DNA of 64,000 nt. Source: Syntrophotaleaceae bacterium. GTDB taxonomy: Bacteria; Desulfobacterota; Desulfuromonadia; Desulfuromonadales; Syntrophotaleaceae. The notes under the pieces were generated by a model that saw only the letters and a list, made by a program, of their open reading frames with translations, was not told the origin of the DNA and ran no database searches. Location of the stretch: positions 1,132,978 through 1,196,977 of the forward strand of contig JAWKQB010000002.1 in NCBI GenBank assembly GCA_041390365.1, written 5' to 3'. Positions 49,455 to 58,556 of the stretch are shown one piece after another (within the stretch, counting starts at the first letter, position 1; every line of letters begins with the position of its first letter). Made by a program: the position numbers and the translations under genes.

Positions 49455-50486
49455 TCAAAGCATCATTTGCGGATCGTCCCGATCGAGACGGGTGAAATCC
49501 AGCATCCACTTGGGATACATGCGCGGAGGCTCGCTGACCGCATCGAGCCGGGCCACTTCGTCCGGCGTCAGTGACCAAGCCACGGTATTGAGGTTGTCCT
49601 CGAGCTGCGCCGGCCTGGTGGCGCCAATCAGCACCGAACTCACCGCTGGCTTACGCAGCAGGTAGTTGAGAGACACTTGGGCAGGGCTTACGCCGCGCTC
49701 CCTGGCGATTCGCTGCACTTCGTCCAGAATGGCATAAGCGCGGTCCTCGTCGAACTGGATGAAGTTCTGTTCTTCCCGGCTACGGCGACCTTCCTGCGCT
49801 TTCGGGTTCCCCCGAGGGTACTTGCCAGTCAGGAAACCCCCGGCCAGCGGCGACCAAGGCGTCAGCCCCAAGCCCTGGTCTTCGCACAGGGGCACCAATT
49901 CGTATTCTACGTCGCGGGCAACGAGTGAGTAGTAGGCCTGCAGCGAGACGAACTTCTCCAGGTGCTTGCGCTCGGAAATCGACAGCGCCTTCATGAGCTG
50001 CCAGGCGAAGTAATTGGAGCAGCCCAGATAGCGCACCTTGCCCTGTCGCACCAGGTGATCGAGCGCCGAGAGGGTTTCCTCCAGCGGCGTCATGAAATCG
50101 AAGCTGTGGACAATGTAGAGATCGATATGATCGGTGCCCAGACGCTTCAGACTGTTCTCGCAGCTCTGGATGATGTGGTGTCGGCTCAGACCCACGTCGT
50201 TGATGTTGGCGCTCATGCGACCACGCACCTTGGTGGCCAGCACCACCTGATCACGCTTGCCCTTCAGGGTCTTGCCGAGAATCTCCTCCGAGAGGCCGTG
50301 GGAATAGACATCCGCCGTGTCAAAGAAATTGATGCCGCCGTCGATGGCGATATCGACCAGGCGCTGCGCCGCCGCCTGATCCAGGCCGCCGACCACTTCC
50401 CAGTAGCCCTTGGCGCCGAACGTCATCGTGCCGAAGCACAATTCAGATACCAACAGTCCGGATTGACCCAATTGACGATACTGCAT
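49455..50486 (-). CDS. Aldo/keto reductase
   Basis: 343 residues, a cytoplasmic (beta/alpha)8 NADPH oxidoreductase. The catalytic tetrad is visible: Asp and Tyr in FFDTADVYSHG, Lys in VLATKVRG and His in DLYIVHSFD. The C-terminal NADPH-binding part includes LLRKPAVSSVLIGATRPAQLEDNL. Its closest type is the YajO/Tas or beta-subunit-like group of AKRs. ATG 50486 has AGGAGG 6 bases upstream. No functional link to its neighbours is evident. Confidence 0.92.
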   Translation of the reverse strand: MQYRQLGQSGLLVSELCFGTMTFGAKGYWEVVGGLDQAAAQRLVDIAIDGGINFFDTADVYSHGLSEEILGKTLKGKRDQVVLATKVRGRMSANINDVGLSRHHIIQSCENSLKRLGTDHIDLYIVHSFDFMTPLEETLSALDHLVRQGKVRYLGCSNYFAWQLMKALSISERKHLEKFVSLQAYYSLVARDVEYELVPLCEDQGLGLTPWSPLAGGFLTGKYPRGNPKAQEGRRSREEQNFIQFDEDRAYAILDEVQRIARERGVSPAQVSLNYLLRKPAVSSVLIGATRPAQLEDNLNTVAWSLTPDEVARLDAVSEPPRMYPKWMLDFTRLDRDDPQMML

Positions 50487-50747
50487 AACTGACCTCCTTT
50501 TTTATCAAAATAATCGTGTTAGACCCGTCGCTAATCCAAAACTATACCTCTTCCAACTCTTTTCACACAGCAATATAAATAGCGACATCATCTAGTTTCA
50601 AAACCTCTTCATTGCTCATGTCGCCTCTCCTGCAGGGCTGTTGGCCGTCAAGGCACAGTGCCAGAACAGGGGTAAGTTACCTGCCTCTGAGTAAAAATCA
50701 ACCAGAATATACCAAATTACGCCAAAGATTGCCAGAGGAATTTTGTG

Positions 50748-50776
50748 TTGCAAAACACTAAACAGCGAGGTATATT
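50748..50776 (+). promoter_or_regulatory. Promoter of the XRE regulator with a dyad over the -35
   Basis: TTGCAA (50748-50753), 17-bp spacer, TATATT (50771-50776). GTGTT-GCAA-AACAC (50745-50758) overlaps the -35 as a possible autorepressor site. The -10 lies 7 bp before the ATG at 50784. The 297-bp gap before this gene holds no other feature that I can support. Confidence 0.6.
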
Positions 50777-50783
50777 AGACGCT

Positions 50784-51134
50784 ATGAAAAACTTTGGTGA
50801 AACCATCCGCGACCTTCGAGTCGCCCAAGACCTCGGGCTGCGCGAGACAGCGACCAAGGCAGGCATCTCCCCCGCCTACCTGAGCCGCATAGAGCGTGGC
50901 AAGGAGCGTCCGCCAAGGCCAGAGGTAATCAAAGAGCTGGCCAAGGTGCTGGCCGCCGATCCCGACGTGCTGTTCCGTTTGTCCTCGTCCACGGACCCGG
51001 AAGTTGTCGACTACCTTCATGACCAACCCGAAGTCATGAATTTGCTTCGCTACATCAAGGAAGCCAGCTTTACCGAGGATGAGATCAAGAGCCTCATCCA
51101 GGCAGCCGAAAGCATCAAGGCCAACACCCATTAG
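50784..51134 (+). CDS. XRE-family HTH regulator
   Basis: 116 residues. The N-terminal HTH_3 domain (NFGETIRDLRVAQDLGLRETATKAGISPAYLSRIERGKERPPRPEVIKELAKVL) is complete. The C-terminal half (YLHDQPEVMNLLRYIKEASFTEDEIKSLIQAAESI) is helical and likely dimerises it. ATG 50784 is the start; a longer frame from 50745 would overlap the promoter. With the -10 only 7 bp away the transcript may have no leader. It lies against the 3' end of the tail/amidoligase cluster and could be its repressor (inference). Confidence 0.85.
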   Translation: MKNFGETIRDLRVAQDLGLRETATKAGISPAYLSRIERGKERPPRPEVIKELAKVLAADPDVLFRLSSSTDPEVVDYLHDQPEVMNLLRYIKEASFTEDEIKSLIQAAESIKANTH

Positions 51135-51649
51135 CCCCGCCACTCCCGGTCAATTCGCTCCCCATTTGTAACCCGAGCCATCCTGTAAATCCACACCGCA
51201 ATTGAAGCGTTCCGGCATCCAGCGGCCACCATCACCCGCTGATACATGCTGTGCCCGCCGGGCCGGAATCCTTCCAGCCGGTCGATGGGCGGCAGGTCGC
51301 GCTGCGGGTCGGTGAAGGTCACCAGTTCCCCATGGATCAGATCCCAGTCACCGGTCGGGCGGCCGAATCGTGGTATGCCGATCTCCTGTTGTCTGCGGGC
51401 GTCGGCCAGCGGATCGGCGGTGCCTCGGGCCAGGATCAGACCTTCCGGCACCTCGAGGGCCGGGAACCCGGCATGGAGGTGGTAGAGCCTGCCCCAGACC
51501 ACGGCCGGTTCGATGCTGCGGGCCTGGGCGCAGAAGCGTTGATGGTTCCAGTAGCCCCGTTTCAGGGTGCCGTAGACGAAGAGCCGGAGGATGGTCTCGG
51601 GACTGTCTTCCGGGTTTGTGTTCAGCTTCGCGGTGTCTCCAATGTTCAT
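51131..51649 (-). CDS. Gamma-glutamylcyclotransferase-like (GGCT/AIG2) protein
   Basis: 172 residues. RLFVYGTLKRGYWNHQ is the YGTLxxG substrate loop. HGELVTFTDPQRDLPPIDRLEGFRPGG contains the expected catalytic Glu in RLEGF, and YQRVMV follows. GGCT folds release 5-oxoproline from gamma-glutamyl amines. It overlaps the amidotransferase gene by ATGA, and with the amidoligase it forms a cassette predicted to make and break amide bonds. Its 3' end overlaps the convergent XRE gene by 4 bp. Confidence 0.85.
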   Translation of the reverse strand: MNIGDTAKLNTNPEDSPETILRLFVYGTLKRGYWNHQRFCAQARSIEPAVVWGRLYHLHAGFPALEVPEGLILARGTADPLADARRQQEIGIPRFGRPTGDWDLIHGELVTFTDPQRDLPPIDRLEGFRPGGHSMYQRVMVAAGCRNASIAVWIYRMARVTNGERIDREWRG

Positions 51650-52443
51650 GCATTCACTCCTTCGGGCAGTGTCCCTTTGCGCTCCTGGGGTATGAAGCGG
51701 AATTCGCTGTTTTCGATGGCCCGCACATCCTCGTGGCGGATGGTGAGCATGGTCATGGGCGGCACCTCCAGCTCGCGCCAGCCCGGATCAAAGTCCACGG
51801 CAAAGTCGATGAAGGCGGCCTCCGAGGCGTAAAGCACCACCCGGTGCTGGCGGTGGATGCGCAGGCAGAGCGGCTTGTTGCCCTTGAGCACGGTGATGGT
51901 GCCGGGGTCGAGCCGCGAGGCCAGCACGGCGCTCATCTGGCCGCGACAAAGGGCAAGCGCCTTCTTCAGGCCCTCCTGGTCGATGGGGCCTTCGGGCGCG
52001 AAGCGGTCGGCCAGGCGGAAGATCAGCTCGCTATCCACCTCGGCGTAGCGCGGCAGACCGAGACGGCGGAACAGATAATCGGCGTTGTAGATGGTGCCGT
52101 TGTGGGTGCCGATGACGATCCCGGCCCGGATGGGATGGTTGTTGCGGTTGTTGAACTCGTTGCCCCGGGTGCGCCAGCGGGTGTGGCCCATGAGGATGGT
52201 GGTCTCGTTGTCGACCTGCCCGAGCAGCTCCTGGAACGGCTTCTCGTAGACCAGCTCGTGCGCCCGCATCGGCCGCTTGAAGATGCGGTGGCTGCCGTCG
52301 GTCTTGAGCCAGGCCAGACCGGAGGCGTGCGGGCCGCGCTCCTCGCTGTGCAGCAGCATGCGGATGAAGAGCTCGCGCAGGTAATCCCGCTCGTCGGGCC
52401 GTCTGCGCTTGCGGCCGAAGATGATGCCTACTTGTCCGCACAT
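51646..52443 (-). CDS. Class II glutamine amidotransferase domain protein
   Basis: 265 residues starting MCGQVGIIFG, so removal of Met exposes the Cys nucleophile. GHTRWRTRG, NNHPIRAGIVIGTHNGTIYN and EVDSELIFRL are conserved Ntn-type glutaminase motifs, as in GlmS/PurF. No synthetase domain is attached, so it may provide ammonia to the amidoligase or act as an amidohydrolase. ATG 52443 lies inside the end of the preceding gene. A longer frame to 52956 is an artefact. Confidence 0.88.
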   Translation of the reverse strand: MCGQVGIIFGRKRRRPDERDYLRELFIRMLLHSEERGPHASGLAWLKTDGSHRIFKRPMRAHELVYEKPFQELLGQVDNETTILMGHTRWRTRGNEFNNRNNHPIRAGIVIGTHNGTIYNADYLFRRLGLPRYAEVDSELIFRLADRFAPEGPIDQEGLKKALALCRGQMSAVLASRLDPGTITVLKGNKPLCLRIHRQHRVVLYASEAAFIDFAVDFDPGWRELEVPPMTMLTIRHEDVRAIENSEFRFIPQERKGTLPEGVNA

Positions 52444-52949
52444 GGAGCCGGGTCCTCCTTGCCGCCGAAGTTCTTGCCGAGCGGTCTCGTCCCTTCGAGG
52501 ACGAAGGCCGCGTATTCGCGCCGGTGGTCCGCCAGCCACTCGGCCACCTCCGGGTAACCCATCTCGGCGGTCAGGCGGGTCACCTCCGGGTGGTCGAGCA
52601 TGTTGGTGCGCCCGGAGAGCCGCACCGTCTCCAGGGCTTCGAGGAAGCGTTCCGGCCAGGGATCGCTGGCCTTGTCGTCGGGCAGAAACTCGATCAGGCC
52701 GTGCCGGGCCAGGCGGGTGAGAAACTCGGCGGCCGCAGCGGCGGCGTCCTCCGGCAACGGCTGGGTCGGCCCGCCTTCGATGCCGGAGAGCACCTCGGTC
52801 ATGTAGTCCCGGGGCGCTCGGCTGGCGGTAAACGGCGTCTGGCCGCGCATCAGCTCGACAACTTCGAGGCAGTCGGCGGCCTGGATGGTTTCCCCGCTGC
52901 CGGGGATCGGTTCGCCGTCCAGCGTGGTGGAGCGGATCAGAATCTTCAT
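52428..52949 (-). CDS. Hypothetical protein of the amidoligase cassette
   Basis: 173 residues, soluble and acidic, with an alanine run (EDAAAAAAEFL). I recognise no family. LEVVELMRGQTPFTASRAPRDYMTEVL and the C-terminal PEVAEWLADHRREYAAFVL suggest helices. ATG 52949 has AAGGAGG 7 bases upstream. It sits 11 bp after the amidoligase stop and overlaps the amidotransferase start by 16 bp, so it is made as part of the same transcript and may be the acceptor or an accessory. Confidence 0.7.
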   Translation of the reverse strand: MKILIRSTTLDGEPIPGSGETIQAADCLEVVELMRGQTPFTASRAPRDYMTEVLSGIEGGPTQPLPEDAAAAAAEFLTRLARHGLIEFLPDDKASDPWPERFLEALETVRLSGRTNMLDHPEVTRLTAEMGYPEVAEWLADHRREYAAFVLEGTRPLGKNFGGKEDPAPCADK

Positions 52950-52960
52950 GGGGCACCTCC

Positions 52961-53923
52961 TTAAACAGTGAGGCCGGGAACTTGCCCGGCCTCGTTGGTG
53001 AGAGTGGTGGTTTCGGTTTCGTCCGGAAGGACGTCCTCCGGTTTGGGCCGTCCGTTCTTGAAGGCGGCGTCGCCGGGCATGTTGGCCATCAGATGCTTGC
53101 GGGCGGTCTTGAACTCGTCGCCGATCAGGCCGAGGTGGAGCAGGAAGACCCGGAAGTCGTACTTGGCGCTCTGGGGATCGAAATCCCGCTTGCGGCTGGA
53201 GGCGGCCCGGCCGTTGAGCGCCTTGGCGGCGACCGCGAGGCAGAACTGCAGGTAGGCCTTGATCCGCCCCGCGTGGAGGGTCGCCTCGAACCAGCGGAAC
53301 TCCACCGTGCCCCGGTACCAGACGTTGTGCAGGTTGACCCCGTGGTAGCGGCTGTTGTCGTAGTGCTGGGGCTGGCGGTTGTGGTAGCCGTACCAGATGC
53401 GGTTGAGCTGGTCCTTGGTGCGGGGGCGATGCTGTTCGATGCGCTGGATCAGCTCGTCGCTGACCGGCCGGGTGTAGCGGTTGAGCCGGTCGCGGCTGAT
53501 GCCGAGGGCGTGGAGGATCAGCGGCTCCTGCTTGTAGATGATCTTGGCCAGGTTACCCAGGTGTCTGCCGTCGAAGGGCGCGGCGTCGATATGGATGTGA
53601 ATGCCGCACTGGCTGTTGATCTTGCCTCCGGCGCGGCGGATGGCCCGGACCGCCTCCTGCAGTTGCGGGATGTCGTCGTAGCCGAGCACCGGGCTGACCA
53701 CCTCGGCCCGCAGATGGGCCGGGACGCTGGTCAGGGAGGCGTCCCCCACCACCTTCCAGACGCGGCCGCGCAGGTCCTCGACCTCCCAGGGGTCATAGCT
53801 GCTGGGGATGCCGACATGGCGGACCGTGCCGCCCACCACCGAGTGGATGGCCCAGGCGATCTGCTCCCGGGTGCGTTTTACGGTCTCGATCTCGATCCCG
53901 TAGTGGATCTCTTTCAGGTTCAT
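52961..53923 (-). CDS. Putative amidoligase (carboxylate-amine ligase, GS-like fold)
   Basis: 320 residues. IHYGIEIETVKRTREQI has the GxExE signature at the first strand. LRAEVVSPVLGYDDIPQLQEAVRAIRRAGGKINSQCGIHIHID contains the E..SP and CGxHxH motifs of the amidoligase_2 family, and VEFRWFEATLHAGRIKAYLQF follows. The family belongs to the glutamine-synthetase-like ligases that form amide bonds with ATP. ATG 53923 has GGAGG 5 bases upstream; the longer frame from 53968 does not. Acceptor unknown. It is the first gene of the cassette downstream of the tail fibre cluster. Confidence 0.85.
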   Translation of the reverse strand: MNLKEIHYGIEIETVKRTREQIAWAIHSVVGGTVRHVGIPSSYDPWEVEDLRGRVWKVVGDASLTSVPAHLRAEVVSPVLGYDDIPQLQEAVRAIRRAGGKINSQCGIHIHIDAAPFDGRHLGNLAKIIYKQEPLILHALGISRDRLNRYTRPVSDELIQRIEQHRPRTKDQLNRIWYGYHNRQPQHYDNSRYHGVNLHNVWYRGTVEFRWFEATLHAGRIKAYLQFCLAVAAKALNGRAASSRKRDFDPQSAKYDFRVFLLHLGLIGDEFKTARKHLMANMPGDAAFKNGRPKPEDVLPDETETTTLTNEAGQVPGLTV

Positions 53924-54172
53924 GCGTGCCTCCGTCGTTCGTGGCGCTTCTAAGTCGTTGTCTGGCAAGGCTTTTCAGCCTCCGCTTACACCATGAATGA
54001 ATGCTTCTTTCCGGACACAAATCAAGTAGAAGAACAGCCGAAGCCGACATTTAACACGTTTATTTTCAATGACTTGCGAGTTTGGCCGGATTGGGCGGCG
54101 CACAGGCGGCAGAAACCCCGGAACGGGCTGGCCGTATCCGGGGTTTCTGGGTTGGCGGTGGCAGTGAGCCGG

Positions 54173-54430
54173 TCAGCCGGAAGCGGTATCAGAGGTGATC
54201 AGGCTGGCGTGCAGCTCGAGGTTGCGCGACTCGTCGGCCCGCATCCGCGCCAGCAGCGCCGTGAAGGCCTCCGCTTCGTCGGTCGGGAGCTTTGACGCCC
54301 GTTCCAGCCGCGCCAGGCGCTGGTGCAGATTCTCCAGCAGGCCCAGGGCGTGGTCGCGGATCAGGCCGTCGCGCTTCTCCTGCGGCGTGGGGATGAACTC
54401 GGTCAGGCCGCCTTTGCGTCGAACGATCAT
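54173..54430 (-). CDS. Small helical tail-cluster protein
   Basis: 85 residues, mostly helical (HALGLLENLHQRLARLERASKLPTDEAEAFTALLARMRAD). ATG 54430 has GGAGG 7 bases upstream, and it starts 12 bp after the DUF4815 gene stop. Possibly an accessory to the fibre or a chaperone; no family recognised. The 240 bp between this gene and the amidoligase hold no gene. Confidence 0.65.
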   Translation of the reverse strand: MIVRRKGGLTEFIPTPQEKRDGLIRDHALGLLENLHQRLARLERASKLPTDEAEAFTALLARMRADESRNLELHASLITSDTASG

Positions 54431-54442
54431 GGCCGTGCCTCC

Positions 54443-57400
54443 TTAGCTCAGGGTCGCGCCCAGCGAATGGATGCGCGGGTAGATCAGCGGCGTGCCGGTC
54501 ATCTCGGCCTTGTAGCGGACCTTGTTGCCGGTGTTGTCGGTGAAGGTGCGCACCAGGGTGTACTCGGTCCAGTTCTCGTCGATGGGCCGGGTGTCCTGGA
54601 TGGTCATCGCCTCCCAGGTCAGGCCGCCGTCGTTGCTGGCGAACCATTGCAGGGTGGTGCCGCTGGGGATTTGCATCTGCACATAGGCCTTGGTCGATTC
54701 CACCCCCTGGGTCAGCTCGTTCTCGCGGGTCAGGTAGGCCCCGGTGGTCTTGTTGAGGTAGCCCACCAGGTTGACGTCGCGGAAGTTGATGGCCGGGGTG
54801 TCGTTGGCAAGCGAGCTGCTCAGGCGCACGCGGATCTGGACCCGGGTGGCGAGGTTGGGCAGCCGTTCCTCCTCGGCGGGAACCATGGCGTCCCAGGTCA
54901 CACCGCCGTCGGTGGAGTATTCCCAGTCGAGGCCGGTGCCCTGGGGGATGGCCGAGTATTCGTCGAGGTTGATGTCGGAGAACTGCACGCCGGTGATCGG
55001 CTGGAAGCGGATCATCCCCTCGGACTGGAAGTTGTAGCCGTAGATCTTCATCGCCAGGTCGGAGCCGTTGAGCGGCGTCCAGGTCTCGGCGTTGGAGCTC
55101 TCCAGCAGCACACCTTCCATGTAGGTCTGGCGGGTGATGATGCCCCAGCGGCCCATCTTGCCGAGGGTGGCGGTGCGCACCTTGTAGTTGGTGCTGTTGG
55201 TCAGCAGCACCACGGAATAGCTGGTGTTGGCCTCGGCGTAGAACGGGTCGTCGAAGCGAATGCGGGTCTCGCCGCTCAGGCTGATCTCGTTCGGGGCCAG
55301 CACCTTCTCGGCGAACACCACGCCGTTGGGCAGACCGGTGGTGACGCCGCGAATCTGCACCGTGACCGGGATGCTCGGGTCCCTGGCGGTGAACTGCAGA
55401 CCGATGCTGGAGATCACCTGGTTTTGGGTGAAGCTGAAGGTCTGGGCCAGCGGGTCACGGGGCACGAAGATGGTCTGGGTGCGCCAGACCACCTGCACCA
55501 CGGGCACGCGGATGATGCGGTTCTCGATGATGCGCTCGATGCGGGTGATGACCAGCGGATCGTTGATCTGCAGGCTGGCCCGGGCCGAGTAGACGCCGTC
55601 GGCCATCTCCACGATGCGGTTGCCGTTGCGGGCGTTGGTCGGAATGGTGAAGGAGGCGCTGACCCGACCGGCCTCGTCGCTGATCAGGTTGCTGGCCATC
55701 ACCTGGCCGTCGCAGCGCAGCACGATGCCGGACTTGCTCGGGGTGAAGTTGATGCCGGTGACGGCGATGCCGGTCTGGCCGCGCCGCCCGAGGTTGGGCG
55801 TGATCTGCAGCATGGCCGGGGGCTTGTCGAACACCGCGTAGGGGTTGATGTTGCGCTCCTCGGACCAGTCGTTCTGCTCCACCAGCACGGTCTCGTTGCC
55901 CGGCAGCAGCGCCAGGCTGCCGAAGAAGCTGGCGTTGCTGCCCGCCTGATCGACCGAGAGCACGGTGGAGTGCGGAATGCGGTCCGGCGCGACGAAGCGG
56001 GCGATCTCGTTCACCCGGGCGTCCCATTCGGCGTGGTAGATGTCCGACTGGGCGGTGTTCGAGAAGTCGTCCGAGTAGATGCCTTTCTTGGTCTGGGCGT
56101 CCCGGTTCTGCAGCTCGTTGTTCATCTGGTACTGGGCATCGTTGTACTTCAGGTCCTCGACGTCCTGAATGATGTCGTGGATCTGGTCCATGGTGATGCG
56201 GGTCAGGCCGAAGTTGCGGATCTCCATGTCGGTGGAGTTGGGCGGGCAGTCGATGCTGCACAGCCCCAGGGCGTTTTCCGGCACGATGGGCAGCTTCGGG
56301 AAATCGGCCGGAGCCCCTTCCAGCCGCTTGATCTCGGTGGTGGTGGCGTAAACGATGTCGCGGCGGCCGAGGTAATAGTCGTAGTCCAGGCTGCAGTTGG
56401 AACCGTTCACCGGCTGGTCGCCGAGGCTGCCGCGCCCGAAGTTGATCACGTTGAGGTTGCCCAGCTCGAGCTGCACCGGCGACATGGTGAGTCCGGCCGT
56501 GTTGGTGGCCGGAGGCGAAGCGGTGCCGATCTCCTCGACGCCGTCGTCGACGTAGGAGAGCGCCTCGCTGCCCAGTTCCATCAGGCGCTTGTAGTCGGTG
56601 CGTGCGCCGTTGGTGGCGGCCCGGTAGACGCGATAGCCGGTCGCGCCGCTGACCGGCAGCCAGGAGAGCTTGTTCATCTCCCCGGCGGCGGTGGCCCGGG
56701 CAATGACCGCAGCGGCGTTGAAGGCCGTCTCGCCGGTGGCGTTGTAGGCGGTCACCAGATAGAAATAGTTTCCGGCCGCCGGATGGTTGGCCTGTCCGAA
56801 CCAGCCGCTGTCCACGTAGTCGGTGCCCTTGACCATCTGCTTGGTGTAGGTCCAGCGCACCGTGTAGGTGGTGCCGATGGCCGGTTCGTTACCGGAGCCG
56901 AGCCAGTCGACATGGTTGCCCGACTGCTGCCAGTCCACGCCCTCCTGGAAGATGGTCGCCCCCTGGCTGACCTCGAGGATGTCCACGACGGGATTGGGGT
57001 CGAGCAGGTCTTCGCCGCCGCCCACCGAGCCGCGAGTGACGTTGCGGGTAATCTCGACGATGGCCTCCACCTGGGTCGTCTCCTTGAGCGGCGTGGAGTT
57101 GACCGGATAGCGGCGCTTGTTGATGTCGAAGGTCTTCTGCTCGCCGCGCACCGACTTGGTGGCGATGGATTTGGGCACCAGGGTCGAGGTGGGCAGATCG
57201 CGCTGATGCCGGAAGCCCTGGATGTAGGCGCGTCCGGCGTTGGTGATCGCCTCCACGCTGTCGTCGTCGACGCCGCCGATGAAGGTGTCGAAGCCCCGCA
57301 CCAGATAGCTTCCGGCCTGGTCGAAGGTGCGCTCGGCCAGGTTCTGAATCAGGGAATTGAGCCCCTCGGCGGCGGCGAAGGAGAGCTGGTCCTCGGTGAT

Positions 57401-57991
57401 CGAGGAGACGGTGATCCGGCTGCCCGGCAGCGTGCCCAGCAGATCCCGCAGGTAGAGGTTGGACTTCTCCTGCACCGTGGGCGTGACGTCGCCGCTCTCG
57501 CGGTCGAACTTGTAGATCGGGATCACCCGGCGCTCGGCCACGTTGTTGGGCAGCGTCTGGCCGCTGGTATCCGTCGCCTTGAGAGAGAGAACCCATTTTT
57601 CCCGCTCGGCGGTGGGCTCGCCGGTGGCCGGATTGATCAGGGCCGGGTCCTGGGTGTAGCCGTAGTTGTACTTCAGCAGCTCCACGTAAACGTAATCGGC
57701 CCCGCTGGTGGTGGCCGGGTCATAGGTCAGGGTCGCGCCGCTCACCTGTTCCAGATGGCCGTCGATGTAGACCACGCCCGGGGCCAGGGTCAGGACGTTG
57801 GCGGCCGCGCTGACCTCGAGGCCCATGATGATGGAGCCTTCCTTGAACAGGATGTCGGCGATCTTGCGCCGCTCCAGGTTGATGATGTCCTGCTGCTCGT
57901 TGAGTTCGGAATCCAGCAGGTCGCGATCCTGATGGTAGCGGATGCGCTTGTAGTTCTTGGTCGGGTCGAATGTCTCGCGTGAGATGCTCAT
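54443..57991 (-). CDS. DUF4815 tail fibre/structural protein
   Basis: 1182 residues. The N-terminal DUF4815 region (YKRIRYHQDRDLLDSELNEQQDIINLERRKIADILFKEGSIIMG) is typical of phage tail appendages. A fibronectin-like piece (YFYLVTAYNATGETAFNAAAVIARATAAG) follows at about 410-460, an IPT/TIG-like piece (LQITPNLGRRGQTGIAVTGINFTPSK) at about 730-810 and beta-rich carbohydrate-binding-like repeats near the end (TLQWFASNDGGLTWEAM). It is the probable receptor-contacting fibre. ATG 57991 has GGAGG upstream. The very long frame on the opposite strand is a composition artefact. Confidence 0.85.
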   Translation of the reverse strand: MSISRETFDPTKNYKRIRYHQDRDLLDSELNEQQDIINLERRKIADILFKEGSIIMGLEVSAAANVLTLAPGVVYIDGHLEQVSGATLTYDPATTSGADYVYVELLKYNYGYTQDPALINPATGEPTAEREKWVLSLKATDTSGQTLPNNVAERRVIPIYKFDRESGDVTPTVQEKSNLYLRDLLGTLPGSRITVSSITEDQLSFAAAEGLNSLIQNLAERTFDQAGSYLVRGFDTFIGGVDDDSVEAITNAGRAYIQGFRHQRDLPTSTLVPKSIATKSVRGEQKTFDINKRRYPVNSTPLKETTQVEAIVEITRNVTRGSVGGGEDLLDPNPVVDILEVSQGATIFQEGVDWQQSGNHVDWLGSGNEPAIGTTYTVRWTYTKQMVKGTDYVDSGWFGQANHPAAGNYFYLVTAYNATGETAFNAAAVIARATAAGEMNKLSWLPVSGATGYRVYRAATNGARTDYKRLMELGSEALSYVDDGVEEIGTASPPATNTAGLTMSPVQLELGNLNVINFGRGSLGDQPVNGSNCSLDYDYYLGRRDIVYATTTEIKRLEGAPADFPKLPIVPENALGLCSIDCPPNSTDMEIRNFGLTRITMDQIHDIIQDVEDLKYNDAQYQMNNELQNRDAQTKKGIYSDDFSNTAQSDIYHAEWDARVNEIARFVAPDRIPHSTVLSVDQAGSNASFFGSLALLPGNETVLVEQNDWSEERNINPYAVFDKPPAMLQITPNLGRRGQTGIAVTGINFTPSKSGIVLRCDGQVMASNLISDEAGRVSASFTIPTNARNGNRIVEMADGVYSARASLQINDPLVITRIERIIENRIIRVPVVQVVWRTQTIFVPRDPLAQTFSFTQNQVISSIGLQFTARDPSIPVTVQIRGVTTGLPNGVVFAEKVLAPNEISLSGETRIRFDDPFYAEANTSYSVVLLTNSTNYKVRTATLGKMGRWGIITRQTYMEGVLLESSNAETWTPLNGSDLAMKIYGYNFQSEGMIRFQPITGVQFSDINLDEYSAIPQGTGLDWEYSTDGGVTWDAMVPAEEERLPNLATRVQIRVRLSSSLANDTPAINFRDVNLVGYLNKTTGAYLTRENELTQGVESTKAYVQMQIPSGTTLQWFASNDGGLTWEAMTIQDTRPIDENWTEYTLVRTFTDNTGNKVRYKAEMTGTPLIYPRIHSLGATLS

Positions 57992-58006
57992 GTTTGAATC
58001 CTCCAG

Positions 58007-58540
58007 TTAGATCTTGATGATCCCGACCAGCTCCACGCGGGTGTCGGAAATCTTGTTGAAGTCGGGAATGTTCTTCACCTCGTACAGGTAGCCCGGGCGC
58101 AGCACCTCGCCGGTCGGGTTGGTGTCCTGATGGAACACGCCGCCCATGGCGAGATCCCCGGTGACGCTTTGCACGTACTGCACGTCGCCGCCGAAGAAGC
58201 CGTATTCGCGGATGGTGATGCCGTTGGCCTCGGCCTCGTCGAAGCGGAAGAAGATGCCGATGGTGTTGGTCTCCTCGCCGGTTTCGAGATAGCGCACGCC
58301 GTTGACCAGCAGCGCCCCTTCGGCGTCCTCCTTGAGGAAGGTCCGCTTGTAGTAGCGCTTGCGGGCGCGTTCGTTTCTGAGCCCGGTCTGGCCGATGTCC
58401 GGCGCGGGCGGATTCTGCGGGTCGGTGAAGCTGGCATCCCCGTCGCCGATGGCGCAGTGGGTGATGCCGTCCACGGCCTGGCCGAGGAGGAGTTTGGCCG
58501 TCAGTATCCGGCCGGTTTTGACGATGAGTCCCAGTGCCAT
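58007..58540 (-). CDS. Phage tail-collar-like protein
   Basis: 177 residues. GLIVKTGRILTAKLLLGQAVDGITHCAIGDGDASFTDPQNPPAPD and GIFFRFDEAEANGITIREYGFFGGD are features I associate with tail-collar/fibre N-terminal proteins (DUF3751-like). It would link the fibre to the baseplate. ATG 58540 has AAGGAG 8 bases upstream. It is followed 15 bp later by the DUF4815 fibre gene. Confidence 0.7.
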   Translation of the reverse strand: MALGLIVKTGRILTAKLLLGQAVDGITHCAIGDGDASFTDPQNPPAPDIGQTGLRNERARKRYYKRTFLKEDAEGALLVNGVRYLETGEETNTIGIFFRFDEAEANGITIREYGFFGGDVQYVQSVTGDLAMGGVFHQDTNPTGEVLRPGYLYEVKNIPDFNKISDTRVELVGIIKI

Positions 58541-58556
58541 TGCTGTTCTCCTTTAG

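Noticed and set aside
54323..57982. 1219-codon open frame opposite the DUF4815 gene
   Set aside because: Composition is His/Gly/Val-rich and shows no domain; it is the mirror of a GC-rich gene with strong codon bias.
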